64,000 nucleotides of DNA from Knufia peltigerae (GCA_030247855.1 JAPDRN010000028.1:248001-312000); one strand, 5' to 3'; shown: positions 11,983-23,570, counted from the stretch's first letter. The notes: a model not told the origin generated them from the letters alone. Made by a program: numbers and translations.

Positions 11983-12713
11983 TCAACTCAGGTCCATCTT
12001 CCAGAGCCCATCCCCGAGGTAATGGCCGGCCGCCATGGCCACTCCCTTTTTGGCCTTCTTCATCTCTTCCGTGCCCATGTCCAGTTGACCGATGAGGCAG
12101 ATTTCTGTTTTTCCCTCTGCGGCTATGGCGACGACGTCTCCGGCTTTCGCCTCCTCTTCGGCATCGGGGAGTCGTCCACCGGGGGAAGTGAGGCCGGGGA
12201 CCATGAGCGTGGCGCCGGACAGGACGAACCGGATGGCGCCTCGGTCGATTCCTATCGTCTTGAAGGCGTGAGGGTATTGGTGGACGATCTTGAGGTGGGG
12301 GATGATGGGGTCATCCATGTGTTGGTAGAAGAGAGGTCGGTCGTCTAGGACGTAGAGAGATACTCGGTCTGGTCTGTGGAAGGTCATGAGAAGTTAGTAT
12401 GAGAGAACAAGAGCAGGCTCCGTGTCCAAACCCCTCTCACACGGTAGCGAGATGTGTGTAGACAGTAGGTTGTTTCTTACAACTTGACAAGATCTAGTTG
12501 ACTCTTTTTCGGCAGGATTTCTTCAATATGAGGTTCGAGTAAGGGATATGTCTCGAGTACTTTGGCACGGATGCCCCGCTGCACCGAAGACTTGACTTTG
12601 GACTTGGCGCCCGCGGAGAGACTATACGAAGGTTGTGAGGCAGAGGTTAGATTTCTAGGAAGAACTGAAGGTACGGGGCAGGGAATGTGTGTAAATTACT
12701 CTTTTTTGAACAT
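11983..12713 (-). CDS. tma20: Tma20/MCT-1, PUA-domain translation factor
   Basis: Three exons were reconstructed: 12713-12700 (only MFKK plus two bases), 12654-12481 and 12373-11983, giving 192 residues. The introns are 45 and 107 bp with GTAATT and GTAAGA donors. The start MFKK is the signature start of MCT-1/Tma20. Exon 2 carries the pre-PUA domain (VQRGIRAKVLETYPLLEPHI, EEILPKK). Exon 3 carries the PUA domain (IDRGAIRFVLSGATLMVPGL, then TSPGG, ending YLGDGLWKMDL). The family pairs with Tma22/DENR to recycle 40S subunits and support reinitiation. The tiny first exon is easily missed by gene finders. Confidence 0.93.
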
Positions 12714-12954
12714 GGTGCACTGCGTACGGGGTTCTCAACAATTCGTGGCGGCGGCGGCGGTGTGGTGGTGTGGTGTGGTGCAGAGAGAGTGTGTATGTGT
12801 TGTGTATGGAGAAAACATGTGCGGAGAATTGAGAAGTGACGAAAGACGTTTGCCAAGTGCTACTACAGTAAGTAATACTACTGTACAGAGTACAAATGGA
12901 GGCCAACCTCATCACACTATTCGTCCTCATAAGAGTATCATTCGTCATTCTTCA

Positions 12955-14352
12955 TCAGCTACTCGTACGCGTCGTAAGGGGTTCTTTACTAAACCACTCA
13001 TGCTTGAGAATATCTCGAGTCGATAATCGATCCTCTGGCAGGTAGCACATCATTTTGGATAAGAGATCCCCCAATCTCTTGACATCTTCCTCTGCGAATG
13101 ATTCCGCCTTTGTCTGTCGTTCGCTGTTAAAGTAAACTTCCCCGAGCCAATTTGAAAGTGAACCTCCATCTATCTCATCCTTGTACTGACCTATGACCAC
13201 TTTGGCTTGATTTCTCCATTTCTCTGGTATTTCTCCGGTATTTCTCCAAGCATTGCAATCCACTCCAACACCAAAGGAGCCTTTGCCGCCATAACGTTGT
13301 CAAAAGGTGGTTGCCCCGTAACAAGTTCAAAAATCGTACATGCCAGAGACCATATGTCCATACGCAGGTCCCACGTCGAATCCAGCAGCGTCTCTGGAGC
13401 TCTGAAAATCAATGGGGTGCGGACCTTTGCCAGTGAATGACCGTTACAGAGGAATGCCTGCTCAAAATCGATGAGCTTCGCGTGTACCTGTCCGGTGACA
13501 ACTGGAATAGGTAACGTCGCTGGCTCCACGATATGCCGTGGGAAGCTTTTGGTAATCTGGCAACCGGGTCGTGCATCGATATTCACTAGGACAGGTGGAC
13601 CAAGGTTGTTTAGGATAATTGGATCCGAGTACTGTGCTTCCCTTTGTGAAACCAAGATGTTGCCGGTATAAAGGTCTTCATTTCTTTAAAATATGACTCT
13701 TGCGAAGAAGATGAGGACATCACTTACCGCCGTGTGCAATATCATTTGAGTGCAAACAGTCCAACGCAAGTGTGATTTGTTTTGAAAGCTGCCAGGCTAG
13801 ACGTCCTGGCAGTCTCGAACCGCCACCCCATCGATCGACAAGTGTTGGCACACTGACGCCGCCGACATCGAAAACGAGACACTGGTGTCTGCCATTGGGT
13901 CCAATGTGATGGAATGAATCGACAAGTTTCCGTAAATGACGTTGATCTTGGTGTTTGGCCACCGGAGCCGTAGTAAGCCGTCGAAGTATTCGAACTTCAT
14001 TTACAACGGACCCCTTCTCACCGATCTCCGAGACCACAACCTTCAATGCGGCGAGCCGAGATAGCTCGAGGTCGTAGACCAGCCAGACGGTCGAGTATCC
14101 ACCCCACCCAAGCTTCTGGAGGACACGATACCTCCCCGAACGGAAAGTGTCGTCGATATTGACGGGGTGGTAGCCGCCAGGACGGTACCTTTCAAGCGAC
14201 TCACACTCAACCTCGCAAGAGTAGTGGGCTGGGCCAGCATTTGAAACAGTACGTGTGACCGAAAGGCTGCTCTTCACGGATGATCGAATACGAAACCTTC
14301 TATAAGAATTATGGAGGAACTGTCGACGAGTAAACCAAAACAAACAAGTCAT
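12955..14352 (-). pseudogene. SRPK-like protein kinase gene broken by an 11-bp tandem duplication
   Basis: Exon 1 is 14352-13728, followed by a 52-bp intron; exon 2 begins at 13675. Kinase landmarks are all visible: the Gly loop (LGWGGYSTVW), Lys (AALKVV), the alphaC Glu (VVNEVRIL), the catalytic loop HGDLYTGNIL across the intron, LIDFEQAF where DFG is expected, RAPETLL, and DIWSLACTIFELVTG. The frame then stops at about 13191. Downstream, a second frame (13263-12955) continues with a normal kinase C-lobe (YLPEDRLSTRDILKHEWF). Between them the 11-mer GGTATTTCTCC (plus strand) occurs twice in tandem. Discounting one copy brings both frames into register over 444 residues, so the break is recent or an assembly error. 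The remaining C-lobe would be lost from the translated protein. Confidence 0.85.
13226..13247. repeat. Exact 11-bp tandem duplication inside the kinase gene
   Basis: GGTATTTCTCC is present at 13226-13236 and again at 13237-13247, with no spacer and no mismatch. Eleven bases shift the reading frame and cause the premature stop of the kinase. No GT...AG pair can remove it as an intron. Confidence 0.95.
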
Positions 14353-14805
14353 TATTATTCAAATGAATGCCATGTTACCGACTTTGTCAAGACTTCCTTG
14401 TATAGGTAGTCACAGCTGCGTGAGGAGCAAACGATCGTGACAGGTTCTCACAACACAAAAGACACCGCCAAGTCCTGCGAAACAACGGACAAATTGCAGA
14501 ACAACAAAATCCCGCTGATCATCACATGTCATTATCCGTATATCAGTCGTAATCCTTGAAACTATCACCGTCGTCCTATAGCACAACCGTTGCCTTGACA
14601 TGAAATCTAATCATCAATATAATCCCAACGAACGACAGAGCAAGCAACAACAACTTCTCTCTACGTCTGCACAGCCTTTGTCCACCTTGTTCCCAGACCG
14701 TCTCTCAAATCAGTCTCTCATGTATGACCGGATAGTAACAATGATCTAAACCATCCAACCGAGAAGCAAATGGGTGTGCCTCACTCTCTGTTTCATGTAC
14801 ATCGT
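14353..14805. other. Intergenic region upstream of the kinase
   Basis: About 450 bp lies between the kinase start (14352) and the stop of the small membrane-protein gene (14806). Both genes are on the minus strand. It probably holds the kinase promoter and the downstream gene end. No further structure was recognised. Confidence 0.4.
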
Positions 14806-15252
14806 TCATGGAATGGGTTCGTATGAACTTCCAGACTTGTGGGCCGCGCGGTTCGAGAAGAGGAAGTAGATGAGCATGCCGATCAGAGGGAACAAGACGA
14901 CGATCAAGATCCACAGTAACTTGTGAGAGACTGGGCGATTCGATTGAAGGACCTCGACTGTTGTTTGATGACACTTTGGTTAGAAACATCCCACACAAGC
15001 CGCACTATTCTCAAACACCACATCATGCTTGGCAGTGTGCTGGGGCGGGGAGGATTTGCACATTTGAGGAGACGGAAGACACTTACTGATGACAATGATG
15101 TCGAGAATCAGAATGATCAACCCAGCGATGCCACCACCTGTACCGTAGCCGATTGCATTGCTGGTAGTGGTTACGGGTTCGTCACCTATGGGAGCCGCTG
15201 ACGCAATGCTGGTGAACAGGAGGAAAAGGAAGGTGATGATATTATGCAGCAT
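14806..15252 (-). CDS. Small membrane protein with PLDc_N-like (cardiolipin synthase N-terminal) segment
   Basis: Exons 15252-15087 and 14957-14806 are joined over a 129-bp intron and give 105 residues. Residues 1-19 form a signal peptide (LHNIITFLFLLFTSIASAA). A first membrane helix follows in exon 1 (GGIAGLIILILDIIVI). Exon 2 encodes HKLLWILIVVLFPLIGMLIY, the pattern of the phospholipase D nuclease N-terminal (PF13396-type) two-helix module, then LFSNRAAHKSGSS. It would sit in the secretory pathway or plasma membrane. The biochemical role of stand-alone PLDc_N proteins is not known. Without splicing, exon 1 ends in an unrelated cysteine-containing tail. Confidence 0.8.
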
Positions 15253-15591
15253 ATTGGAGTTGTTGGTGATGAGTAGAATTTAGAGTAGCTTCTATGTGAA
15301 CTTCAAAGCTTTCAGAGTGAACACAACGACCAGGAAAAGAAGTAAGAGTTTAAACTTCACGTGAGGATTTGAATGTGATGGGGTGATCTTGCGAGATACT
15401 TGCTTTATATACGAGTACGACGAGGACTGATATTGTGGCTGCCTAAGCTTCCCCCCGCATGACGTCAGGGTGACTCTGTGCCTTGCAGACATTATTCTAA
15501 CAATCGTCATTCCTTACTGTACAGAATACCCTTGTGCCTGAGATACCTCAAAAATCATATCTACTCGCATCGGTACATTAAATTCTAAAGA
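15253..15591. other. Intergenic region
   Basis: About 340 bp lies between the start of the small membrane-protein gene and the stop of the GH89 gene. It must contain the former's promoter and the latter's 3' end. It carries a palindromic CRE-like word TGACGTCA at about 15460. Nothing else was recognised. Confidence 0.4.
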
Positions 15592-18073
15592 CTACCTTGT
15601 ACGGGTACAGTTCAAGAACCCACACCAATCGCTCTGGATCATCTGCAACATGCCTTTCAATCTTTGTGGACTTTGCAACGCAGACAATCCAGAGCCTGAC
15701 CGGAGCTGCTGCTGTTCTTCCCAACCGAGTAACTGTCCATGCAACTGTGTCTGATTGACTGCAGTTCGAGAGCCGAGCGCTTCGAGGTACGCGTTTGTAA
15801 ACGTGCGCCACCGTGGCAGGTAATACCCGGCTACCAACCCCGCCCATTGTCGCGAGGCATAGTCTGCGATCTCGCCAGTCGGTCCCCACAGCGTGACCTG
15901 GTTGATGGCATCGTACGTGTAGAAATCAGATATGGTGTCATTGTCTCCTGCCCACGCACGAGCTGCCGACACCCAGGATTCCAATGACGACTCAGGAACC
16001 GTGCTGGGCGTGTGGCAGAGAAGTTGGTCCAGCGTACTCAGCAGAGACAGCATCATTCTTTGAGTCTCTGTCGCGGAAGCAAGGCAAGCGTCGACGGCCG
16101 ACGCATTAGAGACATCGAGGGCCGTGAGGTTGGTGTGCGCGACGAAAGACAGGTACAAGGGGTTGAACGCATTGGCCAGGACTTGACGAGTCATGTCGAT
16201 CAGGTCGAATTGATATGCTTCGTTCGACCATAGCTCGGGCGTCGAGTTTGCAGCGGCTAGAAATGTTTGCCACGCCCCGACCAAGATGGCCGGATCGTAC
16301 ATGAGGTGTGTAGGATGGTGACCCCAGAGATCAACCAGACCTGACGCATTGGGAGCAAGTTCAAATGAGGACTTGGTAACCGCCATGACGCCGGTCACAT
16401 TGGTGTTGTTGTAGACCGTGCGCATGAGAGTATCCCACGTCTCGTAGATTTGTAAGGGAAGGTCTCCATCGGTCGCATTCGAATAACGCACTGTCGCCCA
16501 GTCGTGAAAGTACGCTGCCGGGTCTATGGGAACATTTGACCACGCCTGGTCAAGCAGTCTTGGACAGTGTAAGTCTTGGATCATTAAGAGATCAGTCCAT
16601 GAACTTACAGATCGTAGACGATTTCATTGCCTTCTTGTCCTTCCATCGTCAATCCGAATCCGACCAAGGAAGAAGAGTTGGCAAGGGCTTCGATCGGATT
16701 GATTGTGATATTCAAAACTTGTCCATACAGCCCATTATTTCCACCAAAGTCGTGTAATTGACACCATATCCACGGTTTGCCATAATACGAGTTCAATCGT
16801 TGCCATTGAGGTTGGGTCTCGGAGTAAAGGTCCAGGATGAGCATGTCGTCATTTTCCACTCCGCTCAAGAAGGCTTCGACGCGCTCGTTTGTCCAGAAAT
16901 CAGAGTTGCTGAAAAAGAGCCATCCCTGAAGCATCCAAACAGCATCTGGGTCCGCCTTCTTCAGGCTCTGACCCACTTGCGATGCGAGGGTCTTAAGCGC
17001 GGTGAGGTCCCCGGAAATAGGATCGTTCTCATTGAATTGGTCCAGGGTGTAGACACTGGAGATGTTGCCGTAATATTGTCGCTGCTTGGTGATGAAACTC
17101 TTCTGAAGTTGGGCGAAGAGTGGGTCAGTCGGCTCGAGAAAAGTGTCATTGGTATATTCGGTGCTGAAACCACCCCATTGAGATATGTTGACCATGGTGG
17201 CGTTGTGAATTATCTCTGGCAGCACTCGAGGCACGAAACCTGTAAATGCAGGAAGCACGGGAGTCATACCCAGCTCGACCATTCTCTTCAGTATTTTCTT
17301 CTGTAGCTCGAATTGGCCGTTGATCCACGACATCGGCAATTGCCCACCCCAGGAAGACTGGATGTTGCCAAAACGATTCCATGCCTGAAAAGCTGGACCG
17401 GAAAGAAACTCCAGAATATCTGCCTGAGACAAACCGATCTCCTCGAATACCTCAACCAAAATCTTCTCAAATCCCACCCAGGCAAGGGGCAGGTTTACAC
17501 CTCTCAAAGCAAGCCAGTCAAGCTGCGTCTCCCAATCCTCCCAGGTCCAGAAAGCAGCGGTGTAAGAGAACGTCACTATCACCCTGTGTCAGAAATTCAC
17601 TGCATATCACCTATTTTCCTTACCGGTATTGAAGTGATATCTCCATGGAATCACGCTCGACCCATTCAGAACGGTACAGCTTGGTAGGTCGTGCACATGG
17701 TCTAGTTGACTGCCGATGAACCAGTAGATGTCAACGTGGGCGACATCGGTCAGGTAACGGCGTAGCCTGGATGCTGGTTAGACAAAACCAGACCCAGTTG
17801 TACGGTCAAATCTCACCCTGAAGCAAGAGCGCTAATCGAGTTGCCTTCAATGGCTACCTTACCATCGTTACAGCTGACAGAGTACCTATCGTTCGTTACT
17901 CCAGGAGTGTGATTTCCAGGTGTCAAGTCGAATGCGAATTTGTCGACGTGATCGGGAAGCCTTCGTTTGACGAGGTCAGTGAGGCCATCAGTAGGCGAAC
18001 AGTCACTCGAACAGAGAAAGGACCACAGGGTGAGGATGATAATGTGCCACCGCATGGTTGGTGAATTTAGCAC
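15592..18073 (-). CDS. naglu: Alpha-N-acetylglucosaminidase, GH89 (NAGLU family)
   Basis: Four exons (18073-17817, 17766-17624, 17575-16609, 16558-15592) encode 777 residues in frame; the introns are about 50 bp. An N-terminal signal peptide (WHIIILTLWSFLCSS) indicates secretion. The family core is clear: TWEDWETQLDWLALRGVNLP, GMTPVLPAFTGFVPRVLP, and WLLQGW-like WMLQGWLFF. The two catalytic glutamates of GH89 fall in DQFNENDP (about E316) and LTMEGQEGNEIVY (about E445). Human NAGLU cleaves terminal alpha-GlcNAc from heparan sulfate. The fungal substrate is unknown; an alpha-GlcNAc-capped glycan is likely. Many N-glycosylation sites (NVS, NIS, NTT) fit an exported enzyme. A sugar transporter lies 3.5 kb away on the other strand. 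Confidence 0.95.
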
Positions 18074-18885
18074 CCTGAAAAGCTATAGTCAATCGGTTTG
18101 AGGTGGAAACAAGGCAGGTAGAGACTTGCACACTTATACAAATGGCGTCTGTTAACGTCCATTGGCGGATGCAACTCTAACCCAGTATCTACCTAGGTAG
18201 GTATCCATACAAAGATCGGTTGTAGCGGTGTAGTCCGCCATTTGCGGCCATGTAACAAGCTGGAGTTACCCTGTGTAGATCCCTGAACTCAGGCAGTAAT
18301 GGACCGAAAGATCGAGCAGCTACTTTGGCTGCTTACCTGCTTACCTGCTTGGCAGCATAAAGTAGTGGTTTTACTTGGACTGTACGTAAATGAGGCATAC
18401 TCTTTCTGAGAGATTTAGTGATGGAAGACGCCAATGTTCTTATAAATAGAAGCGAGTGCGAGATACGCGTCTCTGGTTGACCGTAGGACTTTGAAGACTA
18501 CGGTGGACGAGAGACACGTGCCGGCTTCTTCATGAGAGATCTGACGTGGACGAAGTATGGCAACCGATCCCCCTGAGATGAGATGGAGGTGGCCCTTGAG
18601 CACTGATCACAGCTTTCTGAAACACCAAGACTTCGGCATTCAGTAGATGGAGAAGCTGGCCGTCCCTTCAAGTCGAAGTTGGGAAATGCTAACCCAGATT
18701 TCGAAGACGCAGTTGATCATTGTCCATCTGCGAAGATGTTCTCCTGTGACACCACCCCCCGGTCGTATGCTGCGCACGTTCATCAGCCTTCCCACGTGGT
18801 AGAATACGAGAATCTGATGCCAAAATGATAGCCAACTTTTCTGTCACGATCGGTAGTGACTCCTGTTGTCCTCTGCCTAGGGAGT
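18074..18885. other. Intergenic region upstream of the GH89 gene
   Basis: About 0.8 kb. Near 18190-18205 is a self-complementary CTACCTAGGTAGG word, and at about 18334-18352 there are repeated TTACCTGC units (GCTTACCTGCTTACCTGC). It should contain the GH89 promoter and the 3' end of the next gene. The ORFs seen here (18415-18603, 18689-18889) look like shadows. Confidence 0.4.
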
Positions 18886-20535
18886 TCAAGCGGGCCCAAA
18901 TACTTCAAGCCAAAGTCGCTCTCCTTGGACATCAAAGAGACAGTCAACCCAGAACAGAGCTTCCAGTAGAACTTTTGCATTCGTCCATGTGACCAAATCC
19001 ACCCTTTGGCCTACAAAAGCTCTGAGATGGGCTCTGAACCAATCCTTCTCGTCCGTTTGTGACGAGACTAACGCGCCCATGACTTGGACCCAGAACAGCA
19101 GGTCAGATCTAGTGCACTCGGTTCTGAGAGTAGTTAAAATGTTTTGCAGCTGCCGCGAGATTTCCATCGAAGCCGTCCTCGCGAAAGGCGTCTCCTGCAT
19201 GATGCTCTTTCCGAATGCTAACGCTGCTAGCCTGCAAGCACTGTCCACGATGGTGGCGCCTGTCATATCAAAAGTCAGCAGATCGTACTGCATGCATGTG
19301 ATATCTTCTTCGTAGGCCGTGGAATCAATGATGACCCCAGTTTTAGCTGCGTAGTTCAGAGTCTGTGCAAATAACGACAAGTCGATGAGAAGGTCAAACA
19401 TGTTCGGCGTCAAGTCCGACTCAACTAATGCAGATAACAGAGTAGCATCAAGAGGAAATGTCATTTTAATTGCCTTGTAAAGGGACTCCGTAGACCTTGG
19501 GGGCCGTGGCAAACGTGGCATTGAAAGTGTGTCGACCGCCCCTATGACCTCGCCTCGATACAACTTTAATCGCTTCTCCGGAGGGATGGAAGCTATTCCA
19601 CCCCTGTTGCGAATCATTTCTGACATGCCTGCCGCGTGCATTGCCCACTGGGTGTGATTGCCTTCGCTATTATCACACAGCGCCAAACAGGAGACGGCAC
19701 CTATTGTCGTGTCGGAATAATTCCCAGTCTGTAGACGGCGGTTGAGTCGGTCGAATATCACTTTCAAGAGGACCTTTGAGTCGCCAACATCTTGGCAGTT
19801 CATGGTTGAGATGTAGTGCATAGCGGAAGAATAGGAAAACTTCATCGTTGATTGCTGCAGGGAGCCATATCTCCTTGATTGCATTCGAGCTTACGGAAGC
19901 ATACTTGCTGATTGGAAGCAATGCTGAAGCTAGCCGAGTCGGATCTGGTCGCCTGCTATCAGCCTGGGCAACCTTTGAGCAATGCGATGGGTCGACTTAC
20001 AATACGAGATGAATTCCTGAAAGTCGCTGACTTCAGGATCGATAAAGCTATAGAGCGGAGAAGCACTCCCAGATATACTTTGTTTCAGCATCGCTGAGCA
20101 CATCGACATGCGAGTGGACGCTGTGTTTGGGGCAGGCAGCGCTAGGCCTGTCCGTCTTTGAACAACATTTCTGGGTCTTGTTGCTGTTCGCCTTCGTCGC
20201 CCGATAGCTTGTCCTGGTGATGAGATTGGAGGCTCATATTGCATAAATTGGGCGCCAGCGGTCAGTTCTTGCCCCTGTGTAGTGCCTCTGACACCTTTGA
20301 ATCCAGTCGAAGTGGGCCTTTGTGAAGGATGTTCTCTTGCAATTGTGATTGTGACGTCGGGAACTCCGGTTCGTTCGGACCCATACCCTAGAACTGAGTG
20401 ACTATCACTGGTATTCTTCTTCTTCCTGCTCCGCTGCCAGCCACGATCCACCATGAACATAGATTGAGTGGGAAATAAGACGGCCTCTTCCGCCATTCCT
20501 CGATTGATCAGAGTGAAGATTGTTGGTCCTGACAA
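18886..20535 (-). pseudogene. Fungal transcription-factor-like gene with a frameshift
   Basis: Exon 1 (20535-20001, 178 codons) encodes a basic, disordered N-terminus. A 77-bp intron (20000-19924) leads to a second exon in the frame reading ISKYASVSSNAIKEIWLPAA. At about 19822-19845 the conserved sequence jumps to another frame that continues SSAMHYISTMNCQDVGDSKV and stays open to 18886. This is the layout of fungal-specific regulators that lack a Zn2Cys6 motif but keep the C-terminal regulatory fold (AWQMHMSGLE-like region here WAMHAAGMSEMIRNRGG). No intron fits the jump; a net one-base insertion (or two-base loss) does. Both halves are otherwise well preserved, so the lesion is recent or a sequencing indel. 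Confidence 0.65.
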
Positions 20536-21547
20536 GGAAATCTTGTCCCTGGGAGGGATGAAGATGTTTGGAGATTCAGGAGGTCTTCAAGTGTAGGTTC
20601 GTACATCATTGCCCGTCGAGAAGACAGCAAGCAAAGGCCTTATGAGTACAAGATAGAGAACATAGACACTGACGACAGGCGATGATTCACGACATTGAGG
20701 CTGACACGATGACGCGGGGAAAGGATGATCCACACCCGAGCGTCGTTAGTCAGCAGTTTATTCTCGCATAGAGGTGTGTATCAAGGGCACATCAACATCA
20801 GCCCAATTCTTCGTGATGAATGCAAGCCTTGACGAGAAGTGCATTGAATTGCATTGCTCATACCATCACGTGCTTACTTGAATAACTTCAATCTACTTCG
20901 TACTGTTGCAATCTGTTTGTCAGATGATCTGCTGTTTCATCCTGTCTATCTAGTTCCCCAGCTCCAACTCCTCTCCCTCTTCGATGTAACGATAATTCAC
21001 AAGCCAGTTATAGGACACCGTCGCACATCCCCGCCTTCTTAGGGGACCACTAACCTTCGAGTCTTGTTCTGGTGGCCGCTGATCCTTCGTCCTGGCATCC
21101 TTATCGCGCGTGGCCGCTTCTACCTTAACACGAGCTTCTGCAGCAACTTTTCCAACTAGCGGGCTAGGCTAGAGAGGTACAACAAATCCAGCCCATGACC
21201 GCCCGCAGAGGCATTCTCGATGAGCGGGCGCCACTTCTTCAGTCTGGAAGCACGCGACGAAATGACGAAGGTGAGTGCCTCTAAGCGAAGTTCTCGGGTG
21301 AGCCAAAGGCTGTGTCTATGAATCGGGGATATGTTAAAGTAGCCATCGCCACTACTGTTGGTTTGGGTTTGTTACATCCCACTATCAACAAGCGAGGTGC
21401 AAGATTGGAGTGCGAGCTGGTATTCGCAGAGGCGGAGAGCACTGCTGATCAACATTGATATTGCCGAAGCGACAAATTCTATATCTACCCATCTACCTTT
21501 CCTTCCATCTCACTCTCTTTTACTGTCGCAAAAGTCTAACAATCAGT
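20536..21547. other. Intergenic region between divergent genes
   Basis: About 1 kb lies between the frameshifted regulator (minus) and the sugar transporter (plus), so it probably contains both promoters. A TC-rich tract (21490-21535) directly precedes the transporter ATG, as is usual for fungal leaders. No ORF with coding character. Confidence 0.45.
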
Positions 21548-23570
21548 ATGGCATCTCCAGGCATAGATAAGGATATTGAGAACACGAAAGACCCAGCGGG
21601 TCTCATCGCGACCGCTTCCATTGATGATATCCGGGCTGAGGCTCGTATTGCTGCCGATGAAGAACATGGCCGGGGCTTTTGGCAATCTGCCAGGCTCTAT
21701 CCATCTGCCGTCTTCTGGTCACTCTTCTTCTCTCTTGGTGTGATCATGTAAGAGTCAAAGCTCGACACGCTGATCCAGATTTGACTTTGGATATATAGGT
21801 GTGCATTCGATCCACAACTGCTCGGCCAAGTAAGTTGCCCACATGTGAAACTCCTGGACTTCAGGCAGGCGGTTAGAGCACCTGGCTAACCCATTGATAG
21901 CTGTATGCGACTCCCAAGTTCCAGAAAGATTTCGGGTATTTGTACAAAGGCAACTGGATCATCTCCGCACCATGGCAGACAGGGTTGTCAATGGGATCTC
22001 CCATCGGCCAGGTTGTTGGCGCATTCTGCGCTGGTTATCCTGTGTGTATATTTCATGGCGAGATGATTTCGACTATCTTCTAACAAATCACAGATGGAAT
22101 GGTTCGGTCGCAAGAAGACTTTTGGAGCCTGCGTGATCTTCACCACCGGCTTCATCTTCATTCAATTTTTCGCAAGGTCATTACCAGTCTTGCTTGTTGG
22201 AGAGCTGCTAGGTGGACTAGTCCTGGGAACATATGCCGTCATTGCTCCTGCGTATGCCTCGGAAGTCTGCCCACTTGCTCTACGAGGTGTACTCACGTCT
22301 TGCACCAACATATGTCCGCTCGTCCTTCCTGTGTGTCTGAAGCTACACTGACATACCCTCAGGTTTTGTTACGGGCCAATTGATCGCTAATGGAGTCATT
22401 GCTGGTACGCAAAGACTCGACAGTCATTGGGCGTATAGTGCTCCTTTCTCAGCACAATGGGTAACGATGATTCTCAAGGTACTACTTTATTGATAGGACC
22501 CTTGGCTAATGTCAACTCAGGTGTGGCCGCTTGTCATATTGATCGGTCTTCCATTCGCTCCCGAGAGGTGAGTCACGTACTCGGCTCAAATGTTCTGGAA
22601 TATCGCTGACCTGTACAGTCCTTGGTGGCTTCAGCGTCAAGGACGATTTGAAGACGCTGAAAAAGCTCTTAAACAACTAGCGTCGTCTAAGGTCGATGTC
22701 AAGCCGACATTAGCCATCATCATCGAAACCGACCGACTCGAAAGGGAGATCGAGACGGGCTCGACGTATCTCGATTGCTTCAAGAAAATAAATCTCCGTC
22801 GTACCGAAATAGCTGTTGGAGTCTACACCATACAGGTGCTTAGTGGTATTTATCTAGTAGGATACGCTACGTACTTCTTTACTCGTGAGTCGTGTATATC
22901 CCTCACGATAAACGCTTCACATACTGAGAAAACCCAGTCGCCGGACTGCCGACTGACCAAGCGTTCAATATGGGCGTGGGATTCCTGGCTGTGGGATTCG
23001 TCGGAACCTGCTGTTCCTGGGTTCTGCTGGTCCATTTCGGACGGCGTACAATCTACAACTACGGCCTCGCAACGCTTGCTGTCCTCCAATTCATTATCGG
23101 CATCCTCGACTGCGCACCCAACTATGACAACAGACCTTCGATTGCATGGGCCGAGGCAGTCCTCATGGTGATTTGGAATTTCGTTTACGACATATCCATC
23201 GGTCCAGTGTGCTTTGTGTTGCTTTGCGAGGTGTCGGCCACAAGAGTCCGTAGCAAGACCATCGCTCTTGCAACGGCAGCACAGGCGACGGCGGGTATCG
23301 TCATGACAGTCGCTATCCCATACATGATTAATGCCGATCAAGCGAACATGCGAGGTAAACTGGGGTTCTTCTTTGGAGGACTTGCGAGCCTGTGTTTACT
23401 CTGGGCATTCTTCAGAGTTCCGGAACTGTGAGTACCTCTCTGAACACGGTCGACGAGTTGCTAACTTGGACATCTATAGAAAAGGAAGGACGTACCAGGA
23501 AGTCGATATCATGTTCGAGCGCGGCATCAAGACCCGCGAATTCAAGAACTATGTGGTCAGCAGAGAATGA
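21548..23570 (+). CDS. MFS sugar transporter, maltose/alpha-glucoside permease type
   Basis: Nine exons encode 527 residues: 21548-21747, 21799-21829, 21901-22041, 22094-22313, 22363-22460, 22521-22567, 22619-22884, 22938-23427 and 23480-23570; every junction keeps frame. Signatures of the sugar porter family are present: FDPQLLGQL, MEWFGRKKTFGA, EVCPLALRGVLTS, APESPWWLQRQGRFEDAEKA, VSATRVRSKT and VPELKGRTYQEVD. The PESPWW and YLDCFKKINLRRTEI patterns resemble Mal-type proton/alpha-glucoside symporters of the plasma membrane. Substrate cannot be read from sequence. The intron after exon 4 uses a weak GTCCGC donor and a 49-bp length. Confidence 0.92.
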
